A DNA stretch of 21,977 nucleotides from Oscillospiraceae bacterium. Lineage in GTDB: Bacteria > Bacillota > Clostridia > Oscillospirales > CAG-272. Within the stretch, counting starts at the first letter, position 1; every line of letters starts with the position of its first letter. Shown piece after piece: positions 14,098-21,977 of the stretch. Below the pieces are notes generated by a model. It ran no database searches. It was not told the DNA's origin and worked only from the letters and a program-made list of their open reading frames with translations. Both the position numbers and the translations under genes were made by a program. The DNA is taken from NCBI GenBank assembly GCA_015063655.1, contig SVTU01000006.1, positions 1 to 21,977 of the forward strand, in the 5' to 3' direction.

Positions 14098-16119
14098 TTA
14101 CGATCTTTCAAACTGATGATCGATCTTTTTCTTGCTCATTTCCATGGCAACGGGGCGACCGTGTGGGCAGAAGGTGATGTCGGGCAGGCGCATCAGCTCG
14201 TCCACAAGCGCCCGTACGTATTCGGGCGGATACTCTCTGCCTGCCTTGATCGCTGCCTTACATGCGCCCTGATACAGTGCCTTTTCAAAGAGAAGGTCAC
14301 GTGTCAGCTTGACCGTGCCCGTATCGTGGCATAGGCGGTCTGCCATCACGCCAAGCACGTCGGAGACGGCATCGGGCGTGATGCCCTCGGGAATGGCACT
14401 CACGCTGACCGTATTGCGCCCCGTGCTAAAGGCAAAGCCTGTGGCCTCGATCTGCTCACGGTATTCGTTGAGGGCGGCGATCTCCTCGGTGGTCATCATA
14501 AGCTCAAGGGGGAGCAGCAGGAGCTGAGAGACGGTTTCACCCGCCAGCATAGCCGCCTTGAGACGCTCAAAAATCACACGCTCGTGTGCCGCATGCTTAT
14601 CCACAAGCAGCATCTTGTCGCCGTATTCCACCACCACGTAGGCGTGGAACAGCTCACCCACCACACGGTAGGCAAGAGAGGCGGTCTGCTCGGGAGCGGG
14701 AGGGGGAGCGTTGGTTACGGGGGGCTTTTGCGTGACGGGCTCGGCAGGGGGCTGTTGTATGCCCACGGCAGAGGCGGCTTTTTTCGGTTCGTCCTTCGGC
14801 ATCTGCACCGTTACCGTCTTTTGTGGGACGGTCTGCGCCTCGGCTCTTGCTTGTGCCTCACGTGCCTCGGCCTCTTGGCGGTTGGCGGGGGGCAGGGGCG
14901 GCATGCGCCCCGTTTTGCGGGCCACGTACTCCTGTGCATATTGCTCGGCCGTCATGTGGAAGAAGCCGCCCTCCTGCTTGCCCTGCGGCTCTGCCGCTTT
15001 GGTGACAAGAGAGGCGCCCAGCTGACGGCGGGCAAGGGATTCCTGCTTTCCCTCGGTGATGGGGACGGTCATATCCGACACCCGTGTGCGGGGGGCTTCC
15101 CGCCGCTCGGTGGAGAGCGATGGACGGCTTACATTGTCGCTGAGCGCTTCACGAACGGCGTAATAGATCGCCTCGAAGACGGTCTTTTCGTTGGAGAACT
15201 TGACCTCCAGCTTGGCAGGATGGACGTTGACGTCCACCGCCGACGGATGGACGGTGAGGAACAGCACACAGCAGGGGAATTTATCGGGGGCGATGTAGGA
15301 GGTATAGGCCTGCTCCAGCGCCGCTCCTGCCGTTTTGCTCTTCACGTAGCGTCCGTTGATAAAGAAATTCTGATAGTTGCGGTTGGCCCGCACGTTGTCC
15401 GAGCGGCCAACGAAGCCCTCGACCGTGATGCCCTCGCTCTCGCTCTTGACGGGGATCATGCGGGCAGAGAAGTCACGCCCGAAGACGGCATGCACGGCAT
15501 GGGCAACGTCGCCGTCCCCCACAGTGTCCAGGCGCACCGAGCCGTCCACGATGAGGCGGAAGGCGATATGGGGCTTGGAGAGGGCGATCTTTTCCACCAC
15601 CGTGGAAACGGCGGTGGCCTCGGTGACGTCCTTTTTGAGGAATTTGCGGCGTGCGGGGACGTTGGCAAACAGGTCCTCCACGATCACCGACGTGCCGTTT
15701 CCGCAGGCACGCTCGTACACGCCCACGATCTCTCCGCCCTGTGCCTCCAGCATACAGCCGCTTTCGGCGCCTTCGGTCTTGGAGAGAATGCGCATATGGG
15801 AGACCGAGGCAATGGCGGCCAGTGCCTCGCCTCGGAAGCCGAGGGTTACGATGCCGTCCAGATCGTCCGCCGTGCGGATCTTGCTGGTCGCATGCCGACG
15901 AATGGCCACGGGCAGGTCGTCTGCCTCGATGCCGCAGCCGTTATCCGACACACGCATAAAGGTCACGCCGCCGTTCTGTATCTCCACGGTGATGCGGTCA
16001 GCACCCGAGTCAATGGCGTTTTCCAGCAGTTCCTTGATGACCGATGCGGGGCGGTCCACCACCTCGCCTGCGGCGATCAGGTTTGCCACCGAAAACGGCA
16101 GTACGTTGATCCTTCCCAT
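14098..16119 (-). CDS. mutL: DNA mismatch repair protein MutL (endonuclease type)
   Basis: A 673-residue MutL. The N-terminal GHKL ATPase has E33-N34 (LLENAIDSGAD), DNGCGI at 59-64 and GFRGEAL at 94-100. A Pro/Gln/Ala-rich linker spans roughly 340-480. The C-terminal domain has the metal-binding endonuclease motif at 507-518 (DKHAAHERVIFE, matching DxHA-x2-E-x4-E), a likely sliding-clamp motif QLLLLP at 532-537, GACKAAIKAG, and CPHGRP at 651-656. It should therefore nick the daughter strand itself, as in bacteria lacking MutH. It begins 30 bases after mutS with AGGAGG upstream. All key residues are present. Confidence 0.96.
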   Translation of the reverse strand: MGRINVLPFSVANLIAAGEVVDRPASVIKELLENAIDSGADRITVEIQNGGVTFMRVSDNGCGIEADDLPVAIRRHATSKIRTADDLDGIVTLGFRGEALAAIASVSHMRILSKTEGAESGCMLEAQGGEIVGVYERACGNGTSVIVEDLFANVPARRKFLKKDVTEATAVSTVVEKIALSKPHIAFRLIVDGSVRLDTVGDGDVAHAVHAVFGRDFSARMIPVKSESEGITVEGFVGRSDNVRANRNYQNFFINGRYVKSKTAGAALEQAYTSYIAPDKFPCCVLFLTVHPSAVDVNVHPAKLEVKFSNEKTVFEAIYYAVREALSDNVSRPSLSTERREAPRTRVSDMTVPITEGKQESLARRQLGASLVTKAAEPQGKQEGGFFHMTAEQYAQEYVARKTGRMPPLPPANRQEAEAREAQARAEAQTVPQKTVTVQMPKDEPKKAASAVGIQQPPAEPVTQKPPVTNAPPPAPEQTASLAYRVVGELFHAYVVVEYGDKMLLVDKHAAHERVIFERLKAAMLAGETVSQLLLLPLELMMTTEEIAALNEYREQIEATGFAFSTGRNTVSVSAIPEGITPDAVSDVLGVMADRLCHDTGTVKLTRDLLFEKALYQGACKAAIKAGREYPPEYVRALVDELMRLPDITFCPHGRPVAMEMSKKKIDHQFERS

Positions 16120-16149
16120 CGTGATCCCTCCTTTTTTATCGTATTTGGG

Positions 16150-18735
16150 TTATTTCAATCGTTTTTGTAATTCAAACAGGAAGCTCATTGCCTCGTACGG
16201 CGAAAGGGTGTTGATATCCACCGCCTTCAGCTCCTCGGCCACCTGCTCGCGAACCAGATCGTCAAGGCTGATGGCGCCGTCGTCGTGCGCCTGCCCTTTG
16301 CTCTGTGCGGGGGCAGGGGCGGCGGCCTGCTCGATGGAGGAAAGCACCTCACGGGCACGCTTGACGACCTCGTTTGGCAGGCCTGCCAGCTTTGCTACCT
16401 CGATACCGTAACTGTCGTCGCTCGCCCCTCGCACGATCTTGCGCAAGAAGGTGATCTTGTCGCCCCTCTTCTTGGCGGCGATGTTGTAATTGACCACGCC
16501 GTCGATCTCCTGCTCCAGCACCGTCAGCTCGTGATAGTGCGTAGCAAACATGGTCTTAGCGCCGATCCTGCGCCCTGCGGTGTATTCCACGATGGCACGG
16601 GCGATGCTCATGCCGTCATAGGTGGACGTGCCGCGCCCCACCTCATCGTAGATGATGAGACTGCGGCGGGTGGCGTTGCGCAGAATGTAGGCTACCTCGT
16701 TCATTTCCAGCATGAAGGTGGACTGCCCCGAGGCTAGGTCGTCCGAAGCGCCCACACGGGTGAACAGCTTATCCACAATGCCCACACGGGCCTCGGCGGC
16801 GGGCACGAACGAGCCGATCTGTGCGAGCAGCACCGTGATGGCCGCCTGGCGCATATAGGTAGATTTACCCGCCATGTTCGGGCCTGTGATCAGCATCAGG
16901 CGTTGGTGGGCGGTGTCAAGATTGACGTCGTTGGGCACGAAATACGAATCCTTAACGAACTGCTCCACCACGGGGTGTCGTCCGTCCTTGACGCACAGCA
17001 CGTCCGAATCGTCCACCTCGGGGCGAACGTATCGGTTGCGAACGGCGACCGTGGCAAGGCTGACGTAGACGTCAAGCTTAGCCATCAGCGAGGCCGTTTC
17101 CCGAATGCGGGTGCTGTTTTGCGCTACGGTGTCACGCACACGGCAGAAAATATCGTATTCCAGCGCACAGACCTTGTCGGATGCGCCGAGGATGCGAGCC
17201 TCAAGCTCCTTAAGCTCCTCGGTGATGTATCGCTCAGCACCCGAGAGCGTTTGCTTGCGGATAAACCGCTCGGGTACTTGAGACATAAAGGATTTTGAGA
17301 CCTCAATGTAATATCCGAACACCTTGTTATAGCCGAGCTTGAGGGTCCTGATGCCCGTTTCGTCCTTTTCCTTTTCCGCTATGCGCTCAAGATAGGACTT
17401 GCCGTCGTGCATGATGGCACGAAGCTCGTCTACGTCGGTGTCATAGCCGTCGGCGATCATACCGCCCTCACGGATCGAGAAGGGGGGATCCTCCCGTATG
17501 GCGGATCGCAGAAGCTCGCCCACATCCTCAAGGGTATCCAGCGAGCCGTACAGAGCCGACAGCTCCTCGGAGCGGCAGCCCTCAAGCCGTTGCTTGAGCT
17601 CGGGCAGGATGCTGACCGTGCGCTCGATGGCACGCAGATCCTTGGCGTTGGCCGTGCCGTAGATCACCTTGGTCAAAAGCCGCTCAAGGTCCAGCACGCC
17701 GTCAAGCAGCTCCGCAAGCTCCTCACGGAGCATGTACGCGCCGTACAGCTCGTCCACCGCCCCCTGGCGGCGGGCGATCGCCGAGGCCGAAAGCAACGGA
17801 TGCTCCAGCCAATTGCGCAGCATGCGTGCGCCTGCGGCCGTTTTGGTGCGGTCAAGCACCCACAGCAGAGAGCCTTTGCGCTCTCCGCTTCGCATGGTCT
17901 CGGTGATCTCCAGATTGCGTCTTGTATTGACGTCTAGCTCCATATACTGTCCGTCGGTGTAGACCGAAAGCTCCCGCAGATACGAGAGATCGATCTTTTG
18001 TGTCTCGGCAAGGTAAGAAAGAAGTCCGCCCACGGCACACACAAGAGGTCTGTCCGCCTCGGTGCTTTCCCGCAGGGACGAGGCAAAGCATGTCCTCACC
18101 GCCTCAAGCGAGGCAACGGGGTCAAAGCGTGCGCTCTGTCCGTCGGTCATCATTGCTCCGATGCGGTCACGGGCGAAGTCGGCCACGGCGGGGAAGGCGG
18201 CGGCAGAGGTGTTGAGAATGATCTCCCTCGGGGCGTACGTGCCAAGCTCGTTGCAAAGCTTGGTAACGGCATTGTCGCCGTAGAAGGACGTGGCAAAGAC
18301 CTGGGCGGTGGAGACGTCGGCAAAGCAGACGCCGCATTCCAGCTCGTTGAGGTAGATGGAGCAAAGATAGTTGTTGCGGTTTTCGGCGAGCAGGGTATTT
18401 TCCACCACCGTGCCGGGGGTGATTACACGAATGACCTCACGCTTCACAAGCCCTTTGGCAAGGGCAGGGTCCTCGGTCTGCTCACAGATGGCCACCTTGT
18501 AGCCCTTTTCGATCAGACGTCCGATGTAGCCCTCGCTGGAGTGGAAGGGAACGCCGCACATGGGCGCACGCTCCTCCTCTCCGCAATCCCGCCCCGTCAG
18601 GGTCAGCTCCAGCTCACGAGAGGCCAGAATGGCATCGTCAAAGAACATCTCGTAAAAATCTCCGAGACGGTAAAAGAGCAAATAGTCCTTGTATTGATTT
18701 TTGATCTCAAAATACTGCTCCATCATCGGCGTCAT
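16150..18735 (-). CDS. mutS: DNA mismatch recognition protein MutS
   Basis: An 861-residue MutS of usual length. The N-terminus TPMMEQYFEIKNQY leads to the mismatch-reading Phe-x-Glu motif F27-Y-E29 in GDFYEMFFDDA. The C-terminal ATPase has Walker A at 618-625 (GPNMAGKS), SGQSTFMLEMNE at 669-680, Walker B ending D697-E698 in YDEVGRGTS, and the later ATHYHELT switch. The chain ends in a short helix-rich tail (SPYEAMSFLFELQKRLK), typical of MutS. It binds base mismatches as a dimer and recruits the MutL encoded next. AGGAGGAG precedes the ATG, 39 bases after the ylbF-like gene. Confidence 0.97.
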   Translation of the reverse strand: MTPMMEQYFEIKNQYKDYLLFYRLGDFYEMFFDDAILASRELELTLTGRDCGEEERAPMCGVPFHSSEGYIGRLIEKGYKVAICEQTEDPALAKGLVKREVIRVITPGTVVENTLLAENRNNYLCSIYLNELECGVCFADVSTAQVFATSFYGDNAVTKLCNELGTYAPREIILNTSAAAFPAVADFARDRIGAMMTDGQSARFDPVASLEAVRTCFASSLRESTEADRPLVCAVGGLLSYLAETQKIDLSYLRELSVYTDGQYMELDVNTRRNLEITETMRSGERKGSLLWVLDRTKTAAGARMLRNWLEHPLLSASAIARRQGAVDELYGAYMLREELAELLDGVLDLERLLTKVIYGTANAKDLRAIERTVSILPELKQRLEGCRSEELSALYGSLDTLEDVGELLRSAIREDPPFSIREGGMIADGYDTDVDELRAIMHDGKSYLERIAEKEKDETGIRTLKLGYNKVFGYYIEVSKSFMSQVPERFIRKQTLSGAERYITEELKELEARILGASDKVCALEYDIFCRVRDTVAQNSTRIRETASLMAKLDVYVSLATVAVRNRYVRPEVDDSDVLCVKDGRHPVVEQFVKDSYFVPNDVNLDTAHQRLMLITGPNMAGKSTYMRQAAITVLLAQIGSFVPAAEARVGIVDKLFTRVGASDDLASGQSTFMLEMNEVAYILRNATRRSLIIYDEVGRGTSTYDGMSIARAIVEYTAGRRIGAKTMFATHYHELTVLEQEIDGVVNYNIAAKKRGDKITFLRKIVRGASDDSYGIEVAKLAGLPNEVVKRAREVLSSIEQAAAPAPAQSKGQAHDDGAISLDDLVREQVAEELKAVDINTLSPYEAMSFLFELQKRLK

Positions 18736-18774
18736 GCCAAATCTCCTCCTGTATGATCTGTGTTGATAGTGTGC

Positions 18775-19161
18775 TTAGTGGCAGCCGCCGCAGGTGGCAC
18801 AGTTGTGCGTGCAGGATGAGGGCTCCTCGCCCGTGATGTGGTAGGTGATGGTGTTGTTCACCGCATTCATCAGCTCGTTGACCTCTGCCTGTGCCTCGTT
18901 GAGTGCCATAAAGGTGGGGTTATTCATGATCTTCTCGTACAGCTCGTTGATGCGCTTCTGAATGATGTCGATGAACATGGTGTCACGCTCTTCCTTCACA
19001 AGCTCGCCCTGCAGGGCCTTCTGCTGTACCTCGTATTCCACCATGGTGCGCTGAAGCTCGGCATCGGCCTCGTATGACTTCTTGGCGGCCTCCAGGGCCT
19101 TCAGTCTTTCGTCCTCCTTGAGCGTATCGCCAAGCAGAGCGGCAATTTCCATAATTTCCAT
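18775..19161 (-). CDS. YlbF/YmcA (RicA/RicF-like) family protein with Cys/His tail
   Basis: A 128-residue, mostly helical protein of the Com_YlbF family. It opens with an MEIMEIAALLGDTLKEDE stretch, then charged amphipathic helices (about 10-95), with FMALNEAQAEVNELMNAVNN as the family's C-terminal helix. The last residues form a metal-type tail with C117, H119, C121, C124, C127 and H128. In B. subtilis the related RicA and RicF join RicT in a complex that binds Fe-S clusters and affects RNA processing and development. B. subtilis ricA (ymcA) lies next to miaB, as this gene does here. Whether it acts as RicA or RicF cannot be told. It starts 33 bases after miaB, with AGAGGA 8 bases before the ATG. 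Confidence 0.85.
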   Translation of the reverse strand: MEIMEIAALLGDTLKEDERLKALEAAKKSYEADAELQRTMVEYEVQQKALQGELVKEERDTMFIDIIQKRINELYEKIMNNPTFMALNEAQAEVNELMNAVNNTITYHITGEEPSSCTHNCATCGGCH

Positions 19162-19194
19162 GTCTGTATCCTCTTTTCTATTTTACTTTTTACT

Positions 19195-20613
19195 TTATTT
19201 GACGACCGTGCCGTACAGCGCAAAGGTGTCGGCTCGGTCAATGCGTACCGATAGGAAGCGACCTGTCAGATCCTCGTTGGTGTCAAAAAATACTAGCTTG
19301 TTGCCGTCGGTGCGGCCGCCCGTGGTGTGCGGGTCGTTCTTGCTTGCGCCGTCGCACAGCACACGGAGTATCTCTCCAACGTGCCTTTGGTTGATCTGCA
19401 GTGAGATGGCGTTTTGCACGTCAAGCAAGCGGCGCATACGCTCGCCCTTGGTTGCCTCGTCAAGCTGAGGCATGTCGGCGGCGGGCGTACCCCGACGGGG
19501 GGAATAAATAAAGGAATAGGTCATGTCGAAGCGGGCGCGGCGCAGGGTGTCAAGGGTCTGCGCAAAGTCCGCCTCGGTCTCAGTGGGGAAGCCCACCATG
19601 ATGTCGGAGCTGATCACACAATCGGGCATTTTCTGCCGAATGTATGAGAGAATGTCCATATATTTTTCCACCGTATAGTGCCGATTCATACGCCGAAGCA
19701 CCTCATCACTGCCCGCCTGGAGTGGCAGGTGAAAATGGTGTGCCACATGGCTTGATGCCGCCATCACGTCAATGAGCTTGCGGTCGGCATCCTTTGGGTG
19801 GCTCGTCATGAAATGCAGGGTGTAGTCTCCCTCGATGCCGTCAAGCTCGGCGAGCAGATCGGCAAAATCGTAGCCAAGACCGAGATCCTTGCCGTAGGAG
19901 TTGACGTTTTGCCCGAGCAGGGTGATATCCCGATAGCCTCGGCGAACAAGCTCCGATACCTCGGCCGCCACGTCCTCACGGCGGCGGCTGCGCTCACGCC
20001 CCCTGACGTGGGGTACGATGCAGTAGGAGCAGAAATTGTTACAGCCGTACATCACCGATACCCACGCACGGTAGCCGCTGCTTCGCTCGATGGGCAGACC
20101 CTCGGCAATTGGGTAGACCTCCTCGGTCGGGCAAAACTGCCGCTTACCCTGCCGCAGGCGGGACAGCACCATAGATGGCATGCGGTGAAGGGAGGCTGTG
20201 CCAAGGGCAAAATCCACGTACGGATAGCTTTTCTTCAGCTGCTCGGCTCTGTGGGGCTGGGACACCATGCACCCGAAGACGCCGATGATAAGAGACGGCC
20301 GTGCGGCCTTGAGATGCTTATATTGCCCGATGATGGATAACGCCCTCTGCTCGGCATGCTCACGCACGGCGCAGGTATTCACTAATATCAGGTCTGCTTC
20401 CTCGGGCTTGTCGGTCTTGATATAGCCCATGCGCAGGGCCATGCCAAGCAGCTTTTCACTGTCTGCCTCGTTTTGCTGACAGCCAAAGGTCATTACAAGG
20501 ACGCATGGAGAGGGCTGTCCGCTCTCCTGCCATAGCGCACGGACACGGTCGGCCGCCGCCATCTGCTCGGCCACCGCCTCGGGCGGTAATACACATATAT
20601 GCTTATGCTCCAT
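19195..20613 (-). CDS. miaB: tRNA-2-methylthio-N6-isopentenyladenosine synthase MiaB
   Basis: A 472-residue radical-SAM methylthiotransferase that adds a methylthio group to i6A37 of tRNA. The N-terminal domain has auxiliary-cluster cysteines C45 (TFGCQQNEAD), C81 (VNTCAVREHAE) and C115 (GVFGCM). The radical SAM core has C191-x3-C195-x2-C198 (YGCNNFCSYC) followed by IVPHVRGRERSRR, the MiaB rather than MtaB/RimO form. A TRAM domain closes the protein. ATG at 20613 is preferred over the TTG at 20631, because GGAG sits 7 bases before it. It leads the seven-gene operon. The partner gene miaA, often next to mutL, is not in the window. Confidence 0.95.
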   Translation of the reverse strand: MEHKHICVLPPEAVAEQMAAADRVRALWQESGQPSPCVLVMTFGCQQNEADSEKLLGMALRMGYIKTDKPEEADLILVNTCAVREHAEQRALSIIGQYKHLKAARPSLIIGVFGCMVSQPHRAEQLKKSYPYVDFALGTASLHRMPSMVLSRLRQGKRQFCPTEEVYPIAEGLPIERSSGYRAWVSVMYGCNNFCSYCIVPHVRGRERSRRREDVAAEVSELVRRGYRDITLLGQNVNSYGKDLGLGYDFADLLAELDGIEGDYTLHFMTSHPKDADRKLIDVMAASSHVAHHFHLPLQAGSDEVLRRMNRHYTVEKYMDILSYIRQKMPDCVISSDIMVGFPTETEADFAQTLDTLRRARFDMTYSFIYSPRRGTPAADMPQLDEATKGERMRRLLDVQNAISLQINQRHVGEILRVLCDGASKNDPHTTGGRTDGNKLVFFDTNEDLTGRFLSVRIDRADTFALYGTVVK

Positions 20614-20620
20614 AGGCACG

Positions 20621-20644
20621 CTCCACAGCAAGCCGGTGCTTGCT
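20621..20644 (-). promoter_or_regulatory. miaB ribosome binding site with adjoining hairpin
   Basis: GGAG (20624-20621) sits 7 bases before the ATG at 20613. A perfect 7-bp hairpin, AGCAAGC-ACCG-GCTTGCT on the minus strand (20644-20627), ends two bases before it, close enough to affect ribosome access. Confidence 0.6.
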
Positions 20645-20701
20645 TAACTTTTCATGATTCCCGCTGTCCGCAAAAAAATGGACAAACTTATCAATTATAA
20701 C

Positions 20702-20730
20702 ATTATACTATATATTTGTGATTTTGTCAA
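20702..20730 (-). promoter_or_regulatory. Perfect consensus sigma-A promoter for the miaB operon
   Basis: On the minus strand, TTGACA (20730-20725) is followed by exactly 17 bases and TATAAT (20707-20702). The expected transcription start is near 20695, giving a leader of about 80 bases. It should drive miaB and, by the short gaps, the genes down to tldE. Confidence 0.87.
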
Positions 20731-20732
20731 GA

Positions 20733-20751
20733 GCGGTTCGTCCAAAACCGC
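20733..20751 (-). other. Hairpin immediately upstream of the miaB -35 box
   Basis: GCGGTT and AACCGC pair perfectly over six bases around a 7-base loop. It lies between the MFS terminator and the -35 hexamer, ending two bases from it. It could be a second weak terminator stem or an operator. Confidence 0.4.
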
Positions 20752-20756
20752 ATCAT

Positions 20757-20791
20757 GAAAAGAGGCGAGTAGCTGTTAACGCTCCTCGCCC
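20757..20791 (-). terminator. Rho-independent terminator of the MFS gene
   Basis: On the minus strand GGCGAG-G-AGC pairs with GCT-A-CTCGCC around a GTTAACA loop, with a single G-A mismatch, and is followed by TCTTTTC. It starts about 13 bases after the MFS stop codon and separates that gene from the miaB promoter. Confidence 0.75.
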
Positions 20792-20802
20792 GTTTTCGGT
20801 CT

Positions 20803-21977
20803 TTATTGGTTTAGTTGCCGACGCTTGGTTTTCTTCCACAAAAGAGCGTATACCACAACGCCCGCCAGGGAGAAGAGGAAGCCCACAAGCATGCCCATCT
20901 TCATGCCGAATTGCTCGGCACCCAGCCCCAAGGCCTGCGCACGCTCAAGCCCGAAGGCACTGCCCGAAACAAGGTCGGTGATCACGCCCACAAGCTGAGG
21001 GGAAACCGATGCGCCGAGGTCGCCGCCTGCCGCCATGATGGCGTAGATAAACACGCCCGAGGTGGGGAAGGCATCGGCCGCCACGATGAGCGAGCCGGGC
21101 CACAGCATGGATACGCAAAAGCCCGTCAGCGCACAGGCGAGCAGACCGATGATGGGAAGCCCCGAGACGATGGCGCAAAGATAGCAGGCGGCGGCGCCGA
21201 TCGCCCCAAGCAGCAGCACACGGTGAATGTGACGCCCGATCTTGGCGTACAGCGTGCGCCCCGTGCCGAGGGCCACCGAGAAGACCGCCACGCCGAAAAT
21301 GTCGCCCCACAGCTTCGGGATGCCGAGCGCCTGCTCTAAATACCCCGAGCACCATTGCGCCATGGTGCATTCTGCCGCACCGCCGAAGAAGATGGCGGCA
21401 ATGCAGAGCCACAGACTGCCGTTTTTGAACATGGAAAGCGCACCAGAGACACGCTCGGGTGTGTCAAGAGCGGGCAGGGCAGCCGAGGCGAACAGGGAGG
21501 CCGACAAAAGAGGAATGAGAGTGAGCGCAAGCACAAGATATTGCCAACGTGCACCCGTGAAGGAAAAGAGATACAGCGTGCTGACGAGAATCACGAACAC
21601 CGAGCCCCAGGCGTATATCGAATGGAGCTTGCTCATCTCGCGGTCGGGATCGTCGGCAGGCAGAGCGGCGATCACGGGGCTGATCAGCACCTCGGCCAGA
21701 CCGCTGGCGGCCGAGAAGATCACCGTGCCGATCAAAAGCCCTGCATATACGTTGGCAGGGAAGAGCCACGGCGCGAGCGCATAGATCACAAGTCCCACAG
21801 CGGCAATGGCAGGCGTGAGCTTGACCGTGAGCGGGATGTTAAACTTGTGCGAGAAAAAGGAAAAGATAAGATCGACGCTCAGCTGGGTGACAAAATTGAT
21901 CAGCACCAAAAGCCCGAGCAGGGTGTATGAAATGTCGTACTGATGACGGAAGGTCATGAAAAGCATGGGCGATACGT
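20803..21977 (-). CDS. Major facilitator superfamily transporter (N-terminus outside window)
   Basis: About 390 residues of a 12-helix MFS protein. The frame stays open to the right edge: the residues before the first in-window Met are V-S-P, and the motif S-P-M-L-F-M-T-F resembles the end of the first helix in relatives. The start is therefore probably 20-30 residues upstream, outside the window. Some ten or more hydrophobic segments are seen, with a polar loop near ALPADDPDREMSKLHSIYAW in the first half and FFGGAAECTMAQWCSGYLEQ opening the second half. The latter resembles fucose-permease-like MFS proteins of Clostridia. The substrate cannot be assigned. A basic tail (KKTKRRQLNQ) ends the protein. 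It has its own terminator and is separate from miaB. Confidence 0.85.
   Translation of the reverse strand, partial: VSPMLFMTFRHQYDISYTLLGLLVLINFVTQLSVDLIFSFFSHKFNIPLTVKLTPAIAAVGLVIYALAPWLFPANVYAGLLIGTVIFSAASGLAEVLISPVIAALPADDPDREMSKLHSIYAWGSVFVILVSTLYLFSFTGARWQYLVLALTLIPLLSASLFASAALPALDTPERVSGALSMFKNGSLWLCIAAIFFGGAAECTMAQWCSGYLEQALGIPKLWGDIFGVAVFSVALGTGRTLYAKIGRHIHRVLLLGAIGAAACYLCAIVSGLPIIGLLACALTGFCVSMLWPGSLIVAADAFPTSGVFIYAIMAAGGDLGASVSPQLVGVITDLVSGSAFGLERAQALGLGAEQFGMKMGMLVGFLFSLAGVVVYALLWKKTKRRQLNQ

Noticed and set aside
12858..16170. Long plus-strand frames opposite tgt (12858-13883) and mutL (14584-16170)
   Set aside because: Both mirror well-recognised genes with all catalytic motifs intact, and neither has a sensible translation start.
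20614..20631. TTG start for miaB at 20631
   Set aside because: It falls in the leader hairpin and lacks a ribosome binding site, while ATG at 20613 has GGAG 7 bases upstream.
1..21977. CRISPR arrays, transposons, phage genes, tRNA or rRNA
   Set aside because: I saw no direct-repeat arrays with spacers, transposase or integrase motifs, or RNA gene signatures on either strand.

Overview
The window looks like chromosome from a Bacillota bacterium, most likely an uncultured gut-type member of class Clostridia. The evidence is the gene order miaB, ylbF/ricA-like, mutS, mutL, the endonuclease type of MutL (no MutH), AGGAGG-type ribosome binding sites, sigma-A promoters of TTGACA-N17-TATAAT form, and a large exported protein with InlB-type B repeats. 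The DNA is GC-rich in genes and AT-rich between them. I place it no more finely than class.

Layout. (1) Bases 1-4699, minus strand: one very large secreted, membrane-anchored surface protein whose C-terminus runs off the left edge. It has a signal peptide, a long helical region with two different short tandem repeats, an uncharacterised middle, eight InlB/Flg_new-like beta repeats, one transmembrane helix and a Pro-rich tail. (2) Bases 4700-5355: AT-rich divergent intergenic region with a perfect consensus promoter for the surface protein and a weaker promoter for the next operon. (3) Bases 5356-10034, plus strand: a complete branched-chain amino acid type ABC importer (substrate-binding lipoprotein, two permeases, two ATPases), with a strong hairpin between the binding protein and permease genes and a bidirectional terminator at the end. 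(4) Bases 10114-20613, minus strand: a seven-gene run miaB, ylbF-like, mutS, mutL, tgt, tldD, tldE, starting at a perfect consensus promoter and ending at the shared terminator. (5) Bases 20803-21977, minus strand: an MFS transporter lacking its first residues at the right edge.

The liv operon imports hydrophobic amino acids or a related small molecule across the membrane. The minus-strand operon joins two anticodon-loop tRNA modification enzymes (MiaB at A37, Tgt at G34), an Fe-S associated YlbF-family regulator, the mismatch repair pair and the TldD/TldE metalloprotease pair. Apart from the surface protein these are conserved families. The surface protein, with its two short tandem helical repeats, is the least explained object here and the best candidate for something undescribed. 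I found no CRISPR array, tRNA, rRNA, transposon or prophage gene.
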